The translations under genes were made by a program, and so were the position numbers. From NCBI RefSeq assembly GCF_013141915.1, contig NZ_SROX01000016.1, forward strand, positions 1 to 64,000: a stretch of DNA of 64,000 bases. The letters run 5' to 3'. The stretch is from Cupriavidus necator. Its GTDB lineage: Bacteria > Pseudomonadota > Gammaproteobacteria > Burkholderiales > Burkholderiaceae. Below the pieces are notes generated by a model. The model saw only the letters and a program-made list of their open reading frames with translations, did no database searches and was not told the origin of the DNA. Shown in pieces: positions 36,187 through 45,255 of this stretch; the stretch's first letter is position 1; each line of letters starts with the position of its first letter.

Positions 36187-37128
36187 AGATGCTCCTGTTA
36201 GTGGTAGCTGGTCGCTACCTAGTAGATGGTTAGCTATCCAGTACCAGATGGTATCCAGTTGGCGCACATTATAGCTGATAGCTACCAAGTAGCAAGCTAG
36301 TACTGGTAGCGGGCTGGCTACCAGCCAGGTACCATAAGTCTTAACCCAATAGCTACCTGAAAGGCTAGCCTAAAAGGTCTCCATTTGATACCAGTCGGAT
36401 AGCTGTAGGGTATCGCATTAGTAGCCTTCGTCGGCAGCTGCAATAGGTAAGACGAGGGCATATAAATGGAGGGGGATACTAGAGAGCTACCAGACAGAAA
36501 GCTATCAGAAACTTGTCAGATACCAGGGGTTGCGGCCGCGACCCGAAGAAATACTGCTTTCGAGTGGCTCCGTTCGCTGTAGCGGATAGCTACCAGTTAA
36601 GTATGGGGACTGTAGAAAGCGCTACTTCCTTCGCAATAGCGGGCGCCAGCATTTGATACCTGGTCGCTATCTAGTAGCCCTCGCTGAGGGCTGACAGTCG
36701 CGAAGCAATGGAGGCCTTCAATGGATAGCTATTAGGTTGTCCGATACCCGATCTGGGTGGGATGGCCCAGCCCGATCTGACCGCTTTTGATGGCTACTTG
36801 GTAGCTACCGGATATACGTAATCGCATTTGTTCCACAGTCGCGGAGCTTGCGCCGACGAGCGCTGCCTGGTGGGCCCAGATAGTGGGCAACGGCGTGAGT
36901 GACCCCCGAATTCTAAGCTGGTAGCTACCAGATAATATTGAGGCCTCATCTCTTGTGAGGCCTCAACTGCTCAGTGGAATGCCGATGCAAAGACGCGCTT
37001 TGGTAGCTAACAGCTAGCTCCCAGGGTAGACCGTTCATCGAGCCAACCGGGATGGTTCGAAAGGTTCAGTTTCGCCGAGCTTTGCGGGCAGCTACCAAGT
37101 CTAAGCATTACCTGGTAGCTACCAGATA
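36187..37128. repeat. Centromere-like array of GGTAGCTACC-type repeats (candidate parS)
   Basis: Upstream of parA many copies and half-copies of the palindrome GGTAGCTACC occur over about 940 bp. Full CTGGTAGCTACCAG sites are at 36918-36931 and 37112-37125, both followed by ATA. TTGGTAGCTACCGGATA is at 36798-36814, and GATAGCTACCA at 36277 and 36586. Half-sites such as CTGGTAGC and TAGCTACC, plus CTGGTCGCTA(C/T)CTAGTAG at 36208 and 36660, fill the rest. The region has no gene. It is best explained as the ParB-binding centromere and parA operator. Confidence 0.8.
36938..36966. terminator. Perfect 11-bp hairpin inside the centromere region
   Basis: TTGAGGCCTCA (36938-36948) and TGAGGCCTCAA (36956-36966) form a perfect inverted repeat with a 7-base loop. 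It has no T run on either side, so its role as a terminator is weak; it could instead be a structural or binding site. Confidence 0.35.
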
Positions 37129-37298
37129 GAATTCATGCGCCTCGTTCGAATAGGCAGAGGTTATATACTGAACTTTCCTTCGCAAACGCGCGGCTCCGAT
37201 CACGCCCGTCGCGCTCCGGCACCTTGGTGGCTGCCAAGACAAGCAGCTGGCCGGCCGGGCAGTGTGACGCCTGTTCTGCCCTATGAGAAGAGGGCCAC

Positions 37299-39500
37299 TT
37301 AACCCGCTTGCACTTTGGTGCCAGGCGTTTTGGACCATACAGCCTGCATGGCTGACATCCTGCGGGCTTTTTCTGTAGTGATATAGCGTGTCGTCGTATC
37401 AAGCGAGGCGTGGCCGGCATTCTGCTGCACGACCTCGAGCGGTGCTCCAGCCGCCAAGGCGTGCGAAATGTGGGTGTGGCGTAGCCAGTGCGCGCTGGCC
37501 GCTCGAAGCCTGTCGGCCGCCCGCTCGTTAATCGAGGCCAGCTGCTCGGCACTGACAGCGAAGAAGTCCTTCAGTTGCTCGGCCAGCGTGCCGGCCGCGA
37601 CCGGAGCAGCAGCATCCACGGGCTTGCGGCCCGTCCACGCTGCTCGCTCCGCGAGATCCACGGCATGGCCAAGCAGGGCGACACCGCGTGGCAGGCGGCC
37701 GGCCTTGCTGTCCGCCGAAAAACCCCGGCTAGCCAGATAGCTATCTAGTAGCGTCATGACAGCTGGCGCCATCGGGACGCGGCGCAGCTTATTCCCCTTG
37801 CCCAGCACCTGGAGCCACCAACCCTCGATCGGTCCGCCGCCGTCCGGATCTGGCAAGCTTTCCCATTCGAGATGGTCTGTGGTGGCGGCCACGATCTCCG
37901 ACAGGCGCAGCCCGGTGGTGTATAGCAACGGAAGAGCCAGGCGCAAACGGGCGTTGGCCGATGTCGGGGGCAGGGCGGTCAGCTGATCGCACAGGAACTC
38001 CCATTGCTCGGTAGTAAGGCTTCGGCCGGTATCGAGCTTGGGTGCCGCCAGGCGCGGCACATGGATGCCATGCCACGGATTGCCCATCAGATAATTCTGG
38101 TCGACGAGAAAGCGATACAGGTTGTTCAGCACACCAAGCGCGTAAGCCTGCGCACGTACAGAGAGCGGTCCTTCGAATGGCCGCCAGATGGGGCTCCAAC
38201 GCTCCCGCGAGCGCGGCGCACACCACTCTTTGGGAGGCGCGGACAAAAAATCCCGGTAGGCAGTGCAGTCCTCGTGAGTCATCGAGGAGAGGGGCTTGTT
38301 GCGTACCAGGACGGCCCAGAGCATAAAGCGCTCGGCCTCCTTGCGGTAGGCGCGCTGGGTGTGGGACAGCGTGTGCAGCCAGTCCAGCGGGCCAGGCACG
38401 GTCGCAAGGTCTCGCCGTTTCTCACGTAGTCGCGCCACCTGAGCGGAAGAAAGCCCGGGCTTGGAGCGCAGCCATGCGAGGACAGCCTCGTAGTCGTTAT
38501 GGGCAGACAACAGGCATTGGGACTGAGGCCGCCGGTAAAGTCCGCTCCGTCCATCGAGCTCAGCGGGCACCACTAGCTTGTCCAGCGGCACCAGCGCCGT
38601 GGCGCGCGGCACTACCTTGGCGAGTTCGTGCGCGTAGCGCTCGCGACGCGGCACGGCCACGTGCTGTCCCACTTGGCGGGAGAGGGTGTCGGCGTGCGCG
38701 GCGAGAAAGCGCTCGATCGCGCGGGCCTTGCCGGCGCCGATGCCGGGCAGCGCACGGGTCCATCCGATCCCAAGCCCATTGATGCGGTCGACCAGGTCAC
38801 CGATGGTGGCGACACCGGCAGCCGCCAGCCGGTTGGCTAGCGCATCGGCCAGCCACGCACGGCAGCCATCCTCGACCAGCACCGGGCGCGCATACAGGCC
38901 TTCGAGCCAGTCGATGGCGGCCAGCTGCCGGGTCATCAGCGCTGCGCGCTTTTTCTCGCGCGCGAGCGCCTTGCCAAATCTTTCTTCGTAGGCCTCGAGT
39001 TGCTCGCGCTCGCTGAACCCGTCCAGGCCCTCTGCCGCCGCGAAGTCCTCGAGCGACGGCAGATCCAGTCCCGGGCGCCCGACCTGGCGGAAATCTACCT
39101 GGACCAGCCGCGCGGTACCCGGGCGATGCGCGCGCACGGCTGCTGCAGCAAGCTCTGAGCGCAACCAGGCGGTGACACGACGCACCTTCGGGTGCGCGGC
39201 GAACGCAGCGCCGTCATCGCCGGCCGCGGCAGCGGCGCGCGCATCGGCTTCAGCTTCGATCTCGCCTTCCTCGGCCAGGTACCGTTCCCACATCGGACGT
39301 GCGTTCAGGCCTTGCACGATGGCGCGCAGGAAGCCGAAGTGGCCACGGTGCAGTTGGCGGCGGGTGACGGTACGCCGGCGCCGCCGCGGCCCGGGGGCAG
39401 CCAGTGTGGGCGACACGCCCGGTATCGCAGATGCCGGGTTCTGTTCCGTCCTGGCGGCAACTGCCTGAAGCCTCTCAGGGGGCTGAGTCAGGGTATCCAT
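37299..39500 (-). CDS. Large tyrosine recombinase with N-terminal DUF3701-like domain
   Basis: The 733-residue protein has a basic start, an N-terminal region (about 45-290) that resembles DUF3701-type integrase N domains and includes a helix-hairpin-helix-like LPGIGAGKARAIERFL, then a core-binding region (about 370-500), and a catalytic domain. Catalytic residues visible are Arg in TTGLRLSE (near 531), Lys in GKGNKLRRVPM, His/Arg in HWLRHTH (near 675), His in NAGHASLDTT and Tyr in TRYITTE (near 704). It could integrate elements or resolve plasmid dimers. It overlaps the upstream HNH gene by 26 bases, so the two may be cotranscribed. Confidence 0.9.
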   Translation of the reverse strand: MDTLTQPPERLQAVAARTEQNPASAIPGVSPTLAAPGPRRRRRTVTRRQLHRGHFGFLRAIVQGLNARPMWERYLAEEGEIEAEADARAAAAAGDDGAAFAAHPKVRRVTAWLRSELAAAAVRAHRPGTARLVQVDFRQVGRPGLDLPSLEDFAAAEGLDGFSEREQLEAYEERFGKALAREKKRAALMTRQLAAIDWLEGLYARPVLVEDGCRAWLADALANRLAAAGVATIGDLVDRINGLGIGWTRALPGIGAGKARAIERFLAAHADTLSRQVGQHVAVPRRERYAHELAKVVPRATALVPLDKLVVPAELDGRSGLYRRPQSQCLLSAHNDYEAVLAWLRSKPGLSSAQVARLREKRRDLATVPGPLDWLHTLSHTQRAYRKEAERFMLWAVLVRNKPLSSMTHEDCTAYRDFLSAPPKEWCAPRSRERWSPIWRPFEGPLSVRAQAYALGVLNNLYRFLVDQNYLMGNPWHGIHVPRLAAPKLDTGRSLTTEQWEFLCDQLTALPPTSANARLRLALPLLYTTGLRLSEIVAATTDHLEWESLPDPDGGGPIEGWWLQVLGKGNKLRRVPMAPAVMTLLDSYLASRGFSADSKAGRLPRGVALLGHAVDLAERAAWTGRKPVDAAAPVAAGTLAEQLKDFFAVSAEQLASINERAADRLRAASAHWLRHTHISHALAAGAPLEVVQQNAGHASLDTTTRYITTEKARRMSAMQAVWSKTPGTKVQAG

Positions 39501-40365
39501 GCTTGGCCCGGTGCATTTTGAGGAATTTCTGGCGCTCCTCGGTCATCGCCTGCAGCCCCTTGTCGTTGCGCAAGGCGCGTGACGGGTCGACTAGACCTAG
39601 CAGCGTGCGCTGCGCAGGACTGATGTCGTGGTGTACCAAAAGTGTGCCGCTGTTGTCGAAGCTGATCTGCCCTTGGTCGAACAGCGCGTCGAGTGTGGCC
39701 ACCAGCAGCAGTCCGTTGTGAGGGTTGAGCCGCATGTCGTCATCGGCGCTCGGGTCGGCCCAAGGCACAATGTGGCTGGCCCGCAGCGCCTGGCGTACTG
39801 TCACGCCTGTCACTGCGCACGCGCCGGCCCAGTGCCACTCGAGGTCCTTGCGGAACTGGCCTTGGCCGAGACGCGCATCGACCAGACGCTGGCGTGTGGT
39901 CGGGCCGATTTTCCGCCGAGCTATTTGTGCCAGGTCGTCTGCGAGGGACCGCGCGCGCCCCCCGTCTGCGTCTGGAACCTGTCCTCTTGGCGCATGATCA
40001 ATCCCCCTGCAATCCCGGCCTGGCCCCGGCCGTTTGCCCTTTGGTAGGACAGGAAAACCAAGCTTGATCAGCTGCTGACGCCAGGGGCCTTCGCTTGCAT
40101 AACCGTATCCCTTTGGAAGCGCACCATCGGTGGCCAGCCAGAGGATGACCTTCGGCGGAAAGCCCTGCGGACCTTCGCCGTCGTCGAGGTCGATCCAGAC
40201 ATCTTCTACGCGGGACTGCCCGAAGCCGGGCGGCGGCGTGCCGCCAGCTTTCAGGAAGTTTTGCGCGGCGGCACGCACGGCGGTGGGCGTGAGCTGATCG
40301 GGGCGCGGGAGGTTGGGAGGCATACGGCGGTTCTGACGACGGGCGCTGGCACCGCCCAGCCCCAT
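39475..40365 (-). CDS. HNH endonuclease
   Basis: The protein (296 residues from the chosen ATG) carries an HNH_2-like nuclease motif in its C-terminal half: CAVTGVTVRQALRASHIVPW followed by NPHNGLLLVATLDALFDQG (about 188-235). The N-terminal half is of unknown fold and may recognise DNA. The ATG at 40365 has GAAAGG upstream. It lies between a recombinase and Abi-like genes on the opposite strand, consistent with a restriction-like or mobile role, but no methyltransferase partner is near. Confidence 0.82.
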   Translation of the reverse strand: MGLGGASARRQNRRMPPNLPRPDQLTPTAVRAAAQNFLKAGGTPPPGFGQSRVEDVWIDLDDGEGPQGFPPKVILWLATDGALPKGYGYASEGPWRQQLIKLGFPVLPKGKRPGPGRDCRGIDHAPRGQVPDADGGRARSLADDLAQIARRKIGPTTRQRLVDARLGQGQFRKDLEWHWAGACAVTGVTVRQALRASHIVPWADPSADDDMRLNPHNGLLLVATLDALFDQGQISFDNSGTLLVHHDISPAQRTLLGLVDPSRALRNDKGLQAMTEERQKFLKMHRAKHGYPDSAP

Positions 40366-40476
40366 GCTGGCGCGCCTTTCACGCGTTTCGGTCACATTCT
40401 AGCCGCAAGTGCACCGACGTAGGTAAGCCATGCGTACCTTATTTTTTCATCCATTGATAAGAAAGGTTATCAACGG

Positions 40477-41466
40477 ATGGCAAAAGAGCACTTTGATGCC
40501 GGGAGTGGCGGCGGCGCCATGCTAGAATCCGCCAAACCGGTTTTGGAGCTCGCGGTGTCCCTGATCCATGACATACAGGCGGAGGCCATCGATGCGACGT
40601 CGAGCGTGACGGCGCTGCTTCGCAAGTGCAAGCTGCTGGCTGCGCGGCTCGACCATGCCGAACTGGCCCAGTGGGTGGGATACGAATTGGGCGGATATCC
40701 CAACGGCGCTGCGTTGCCGCCGTACCGCCTCGCGACGCCAATGTCCTACGGGAACTTTGCCGGTGCTTTCAGCGCTCGGGCGGAGAACATCCAGATTCCG
40801 GTAGAGGTCTTGCCGGAGCACTTGCAAGAGCACTATCGAACGGCCCGCCTTGATCAGCCTGTCAGTACCTATGAAAACCTGGTCCGTGCAGGCACCCCCG
40901 GGCGACTCCACATCCCATGGCCGATTCCTATGGCAATAAGACATGCATCGAAGATCACTCGCGACATGCAGTGCATCGAGGCGTGGCAGGACCTGCCGAC
41001 CGGCGTGATCGACAGATTGTTGGATGCCGTGAAAAATGCGGTGCTCGGCTACGCGATCGAGATCGAAAAGCTCAGCCCGGACGCCGGGGATCTGCCCATG
41101 GGCTCGAAGCCCGTCAGCGAGGACAAATTGACCCAGATCTTTAACACCCAAATTGCCGGCAACGTCGGCAACGTAGCCAACGGCGGTAGCGGCGTTTCCC
41201 AACGAGCGACGGTGAACGTGGGGGCAGGGGACTGGGATACGCTGCGTCGTTACCTCCAATCGCTTGGACTGCAGGACGCGGACCTGGCCGGTTTGCAGGC
41301 TGATCTCGACACGGCGCGCGCCGCTGGCACGGGTATGGACGGCAAGCCGTCGAGCTGGGTTGGCAAGCTGATCGGGAAGGCGGCTTCCGGGGTCGCGGGC
41401 GTCGGCGTGGAAGTCGCTGCCGGCGGGATTGCCAAAGCCATTGCCGCCTACCTGGGTCTGTCGTGA
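40477..41466 (+). CDS. AbiTii-domain protein (putative abortive infection)
   Basis: The 329-residue protein has an N-terminal AbiTii-like domain (about 18-200) with VSLIHDIQAEAIDATSSVTALL, a KLLAARLDHAELAQWVGYEL core and the GGYP...LPPYR segment. A middle NTQIAGNVGNVANGG stretch leads to a helical and Gly/Ala-rich hydrophobic C-terminus (about 285-329) that may touch membranes. AbiTii proteins are linked to phage defence. GAAAGG lies upstream of the ATG. It is the first of three same-strand genes of defence type. Confidence 0.78.
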   Translation: MAKEHFDAGSGGGAMLESAKPVLELAVSLIHDIQAEAIDATSSVTALLRKCKLLAARLDHAELAQWVGYELGGYPNGAALPPYRLATPMSYGNFAGAFSARAENIQIPVEVLPEHLQEHYRTARLDQPVSTYENLVRAGTPGRLHIPWPIPMAIRHASKITRDMQCIEAWQDLPTGVIDRLLDAVKNAVLGYAIEIEKLSPDAGDLPMGSKPVSEDKLTQIFNTQIAGNVGNVANGGSGVSQRATVNVGAGDWDTLRRYLQSLGLQDADLAGLQADLDTARAAGTGMDGKPSSWVGKLIGKAASGVAGVGVEVAAGGIAKAIAAYLGLS

Positions 41467-41484
41467 CAGGACCCAAAATGAAAA

Positions 41485-41504
41485 GGGCGCTCCGCAGAGC
41501 GCCC
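41485..41504 (-). terminator. Intrinsic terminator-like hairpin
   Basis: GGGCGCTC CGCA GAGCGCCC forms a perfect 8-bp stem with a tetraloop. The T tract (TTTTC) follows it only when read on the minus strand; on the plus strand there is an A tract before it. It lies 19 bp after the AbiTii-like gene, which is on the plus strand, so it may act in both directions or relate to the divergent HNH gene. Confidence 0.5.
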
Positions 41505-41605
41505 CCAAAGCAGGAAGTCGGGGGTCCGCCCACCCTTACAGGCAGCTGCCAACACTGATCCCGACTTTTCACTGCCAACTATAAAGATCTTTGCACGTCA
41601 AGTCA

Positions 41606-42430
41606 ATGGACCACCTGTCCGACGAAGAAATAGCGGCAGTAGCCGTTCTCCTGTCAAGTGAGCGATTGAGCACCTTTGAGCGGCTCGCCGGCTCTAACCG
41701 CGGCGCCATTGCCCTGCACCAGGAAATGCTGCGCCTGGGCGCCTCCCTGATGACGGTGACGGCCGTGGTCGAGATCGCCCTGCGCAACGCGGTTTGTGAC
41801 CGGCTGACCGAACACTTTGGCACCGCCGACTGGCTGCGGAGGCCTCCGAGCCATTTTCGTTGGGATGACGAGCTTAAGGGAAAAATTGGCCTTGCAGAAA
41901 GTAGCGCGCGCAAGGCGGCCTATGCAAAGCTGACACAGGAACAGAAGCGGCAACTCGACCCGGTGGCGTTTCGAAAACACGGCGGCACGCCCCCTGCAGG
42001 CTTGTCGCATGAGAAGGTGTCCAAGGCCCGGCAGGCCGCGATAACGGTGCCGATGGGCCAAGTGGTGGCGCAGCTGACCATGTACTTCTGGAAGCGACTG
42101 TTCTCGGCGGACTACGAACACGCATTGTGGAAGCCCGCGCTAAAGCGCGTCTTTCCTGACAAGTCTTTGACCCGGGCGGCGGTCGCCACGCAACTGGAGG
42201 CGATCTACCAGTCCCGTAACCGAATCGCCCACCATGAGCCGGTGTATGGTCGTCGGCTGGTGCAGACTGAGGCGGCGATTGACTTCGTCGCGCGCCACCT
42301 GGGCAACCGCGGGCATGACGGGGCGACACCCCTGGAGAAGCTGCTCGAACTGGAACTGAATGAGCTGAAAGTTCGGGCCGACGCGATGCGACAGCGTTTG
42401 GCCGCCTTGCAGGCGGGGGAGCCAGATTGA
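41606..42430 (+). CDS. Abi-like protein with a HEPN RNxxxH motif
   Basis: The protein (274 residues from the ATG at 41606) is helical, with VTAVVEIALRNAVCDRLTEHFG (residues about 50-72, two parts) near the N-terminus and the sequence SRNRIAHHEPV near residue 203. RNRIAH fits the HEPN RNase motif R-N-x-x-x-H, as in Abi_2/AbiD-type proteins. HEPN RNases commonly degrade RNA during defence. An in-frame TTG at 41591 is an alternative start. It lies between the AbiTii-like and DUF4238 genes. Confidence 0.72.
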   Translation: MDHLSDEEIAAVAVLLSSERLSTFERLAGSNRGAIALHQEMLRLGASLMTVTAVVEIALRNAVCDRLTEHFGTADWLRRPPSHFRWDDELKGKIGLAESSARKAAYAKLTQEQKRQLDPVAFRKHGGTPPAGLSHEKVSKARQAAITVPMGQVVAQLTMYFWKRLFSADYEHALWKPALKRVFPDKSLTRAAVATQLEAIYQSRNRIAHHEPVYGRRLVQTEAAIDFVARHLGNRGHDGATPLEKLLELELNELKVRADAMRQRLAALQAGEPD

Positions 42431-42518
42431 CTGATAGGGAAGAGCTGATGTTGATGCCACCAGACCTCGCCGGAGAGGAATGGAACTCTACTGCACGCCA
42501 GCACCGCAAGGAGCCAGC

Positions 42519-43502
42519 GTGACCACAAATCCTCCGAAGGGCAATGACGCTCGCAATCATCACTATGTGCCGCAGTGCTACCTGAAGGGCTTCGCACGCA
42601 ACCGCAGCAAGAATGCGCAATTGTTCGTGGTCGATACAAAGACGAAGCGGGCCTTCGTTACGACCCCTCGTAACCTGGCGGCTCAGCGCGATTTCAATCG
42701 CGTCGAGATCCCGGGCCACGACCCAAATATCGTGGAAGCTGGCTATGCCGACTTAGAAGCCCAGCTTGCCCCCGCCCTCGTGCGCATTGATCAGCACGGG
42801 GACTTCTATAGCGAAGAAGACAAGGCCCTGGTCCTGGAACTCATCGCGCTGCTGGCGACGCGCAATCCAGGATTTCGGGAAGCCAGGCGCCAGGCCTTGG
42901 AGAAAATTTACAAGATCGTGGGGGGCATGGTGGTTTCCACCCAGGAGCGCTACGAGAGCCAGTTCGGCCAAGCACGTGCGGCTGGCTACCTCAAGGGAGA
43001 GCCGCTTCCCTACGAGGAAATGCGTGAATTCATAGAAAGCGAGCGCTATACGGTCGAGGTTCCCTCCACCAGTCCCACCAGTCATGTGGCTACCGAGTTG
43101 AAGTTGCTGGCTCACATGCGCGACCTGATTCACCGCCGCGGCTGGACTCTCTTGAGAGCACCATCCCACTGCGGGGGCTTTGTGACATCCGATCATCCAG
43201 TCGTTCTCGAATGGGATGACCCCGAGAGAATGAACAGCAAGATCTATTCACCGGGGTTCGGATTGCGAAGCACCACGATTTTTTTCCCCGTAACGAAGCA
43301 CTTTGCGCTTCATGGGCATTTTGATCAGCAAGACGGTCGCACCATTCAGATCAACGAGCAGGGAGTCGCCGCGATCAACTTCAAGGTGTTCTTGCATGCC
43401 CATCGTCAGATCTATGCCGAGAGCGAGCGTTTTGGCTTCATTGGCGTCAACGGCGAGATTCAGCGTGGCAGCGCTTTGCTGGATTTGATCGCGGGCAGAT
43501 AG
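42519..43502 (+). CDS. DUF4238-family protein
   Basis: The protein (327 residues) starts with GTG at 42519, which has AAGGAG five bases upstream; an ATG at 42480 is also in frame. The N-terminal NHHYVPQCYLKGFARN is the hallmark of DUF4238, and the later GGFVTSDHPVVLEW and FFPVTKHFALHGH segments are also of that type. The biochemical function is unknown. It follows two Abi-like genes and may be the third member of a defence cluster. Confidence 0.83.
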   Translation: MTTNPPKGNDARNHHYVPQCYLKGFARNRSKNAQLFVVDTKTKRAFVTTPRNLAAQRDFNRVEIPGHDPNIVEAGYADLEAQLAPALVRIDQHGDFYSEEDKALVLELIALLATRNPGFREARRQALEKIYKIVGGMVVSTQERYESQFGQARAAGYLKGEPLPYEEMREFIESERYTVEVPSTSPTSHVATELKLLAHMRDLIHRRGWTLLRAPSHCGGFVTSDHPVVLEWDDPERMNSKIYSPGFGLRSTTIFFPVTKHFALHGHFDQQDGRTIQINEQGVAAINFKVFLHAHRQIYAESERFGFIGVNGEIQRGSALLDLIAGR

Positions 43503-43836
43503 CGGGGCATGCCAAGATAAACGTCGGCTATCATAAGCCTTGCGGTCATAACCAACAACATTTCGGTTAGTTATAAGCGCCTGCGGTTGAGATCTGTCAC
43601 GGCAATGAGTAGTCGCACCTTCCGCGTGAAATCCGGCGATGGTCACCCGCAGAGCCGTTGCAGCACGACTTCACGACAGCGCCGCCTCTTCTCCGCACCC
43701 TCAGATGACCAGGCTTGGTTCCCCGCGCGTATCGGCACATTGTGGTTCCCGCACCCTGGTAACCCTTTGATACAGCATCGCGCCGAGGCCCGATGCTATG
43801 CTGCCGCCAGAGGCATCACGATACCTAATGCTCAGC
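43503..43836. other. Intergenic stretch after the DUF4238 gene
   Basis: No convincing gene seen. Near 43547-43578 there is an imperfect inverted repeat (ATAACCAAC and GTTAGTTAT) that could be a weak terminator or binding site. Base composition drops locally. Confidence 0.35.
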
Positions 43837-44139
43837 ATGCAGTCGAAACGCACACAGACCTACTGGCTGGCTCTGGCCGCCGCGCTTTGGGCCAGCCCTG
43901 CCTTTTCCGATGATTCTTACTATCGCGCCGGCGGTAAGGAATACAAGGAGAGATTCCACAGTGGCCGCTGCCAGGTCGAGCGCGAAGGCAAACACAACGG
44001 AGATTTCAAGGAAGAACGCAAATGCAAGGGTGGGCCGCGTGGCTATGGACAGAAAGAGAAGGTTCGGGACGGTCCTTGCCTAATCGAGCGAGAATGGAAG
44101 AGCGATGGGGAGTACGTGAAAAAGGTCGAATGCAAGTAG
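43837..44139 (+). CDS. Secreted hypothetical protein
   Basis: The 100-residue protein has a signal peptide (MQSKRTQTYWLALAAALWAS up to PAFS) and a small, charged mature domain with four cysteines, in a repeated layout: GRCQVEREGKHNGDFKEERK and later PCLIEREWKSDGEYVKKVEC. The two halves look like an internal duplication. No family recognised. Starts at 43828 or 43798 are also possible. Confidence 0.6.
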   Translation: MQSKRTQTYWLALAAALWASPAFSDDSYYRAGGKEYKERFHSGRCQVEREGKHNGDFKEERKCKGGPRGYGQKEKVRDGPCLIEREWKSDGEYVKKVECK

Positions 44140-44370
44140 CCTTGCCATAGGCTGGCGTATTCGGCTGGTCGAAGAGTTCACGCGAATCAGCGTGCATTCC
44201 AAGACACCAAGCCAAGCGGGTGCTTGATGCCGACGGTAGTGATCTTGAAATCGATTGGGAGGTTGTGGACCTGCAGCTCCGAGGTTCAAGACCTTATCGC
44301 GCACCAATTCCTCCATCGACGTTCGGATGGCGCGCGACATTATTAATAGTTTGCCACCGTCCTCGGCTAG

Positions 44371-44577
44371 ACTATCGACGGGCTTGGCGATTTCTCTTGC
44401 GCAATCGCCGGCGTGCCAGCCTCGAAGCTGCGCTCGCTGGCCAGCCAGGCCATGAGCCTGGACGCGGCCAATCTACGGGAGATCCTGCCTGAGAAGCGCT
44501 ACACGCTGATCGTCGCCTTGCTCAACCATATGCGCGTGCGCACCCGCGACGATCTCGCGGAGATGTTCATCCGTCGC
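44371..44577 (+). pseudogene. tnpA: Tn3-family transposase fragment
   Basis: The frame reads IDGLGDFSCAIAGVPASKLR and continues through EKRYTLIVALLNHMRVRTRD and DLAEMFIRR, which is a conserved internal part of Tn3-type TnpA. An in-frame stop lies just before it (44368), and after about 44577 the similarity ends. It is thus a remnant of about 70 codons, next to a truncated IS110 element. Confidence 0.75.
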
Positions 44578-45207
44578 ACCGAGGAAGGGCTGCCTTCCTC
44601 GGCGGCGAACAAAAGCTTCGCGCCTGACATGGGCTCACACCTTCGCCGCATGTTGCGATCGCAAATTATAGCTGGATGAGCATCCGGAACGAGCCTGGCA
44701 ACTCATTGGTCGCATCCTCGATCAGCTCCGGCACCTGCCTGGCAATGTTCCCAATGCCCTGGGGAACAACCAACCCAAACTCAGCCAGCAGTCCGCGGAT
44801 CTGATTGGCCTGCGAGGTACGCGCTTTCACGAAACCCTGACGCGCACGGTGCAGTGCCAGCACCGCCTGCTGCTCAACATTCTTGATCGGCACGAATCTC
44901 ATGTTCGGTCGTGCTACCGCTTCGCAGATCGCCTCAGCATCGGCCGCATCGTTCTTGTTGGTCTTGACGTACGGTTTGACAAATTGCGGCGCCATCAGCC
45001 GCACCGTGTGCCCAAAGCTTTGCAGCTTACGGGTCCAGTGGTGCGCGCTGCCACACGCCTCCATCCCAATCACACTCGGCGGCAGAGTCGCAAAGAACTC
45101 GGCCACCTGGGCACGCTTGAGCTGCTTCCTCAACGTCGCTTTGCCAAGCTCATTCACACCGTGGATCTGGTCGGGTAGCAGCGACGCATTACTGCGCCGC
45201 CGCCCCC

Positions 45208-45244
45208 TCAGAACCGGACGTGCAGGTCGCCCCGCATCCGGCTC
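45208..45244 (-). ncRNA. Group II intron domain V
   Basis: Read on the minus strand, GAGCCGGATGCGGGG is paired with CGTCCGGTTCTGA after a short loop, which is the catalytic domain V hairpin. A domain VI-like stem with an AA bulge (GTAATG) follows at 45171-45207, carrying the probable branch-point A. Confidence 0.85.
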
Positions 45245-45255
45245 AAGCCATTCCT

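Noticed and set aside
39475-40365. HNH gene as part of a group II or group I intron
   Set aside because: No intron RNA features surround it, and the protein is a stand-alone HNH_2-type enzyme.
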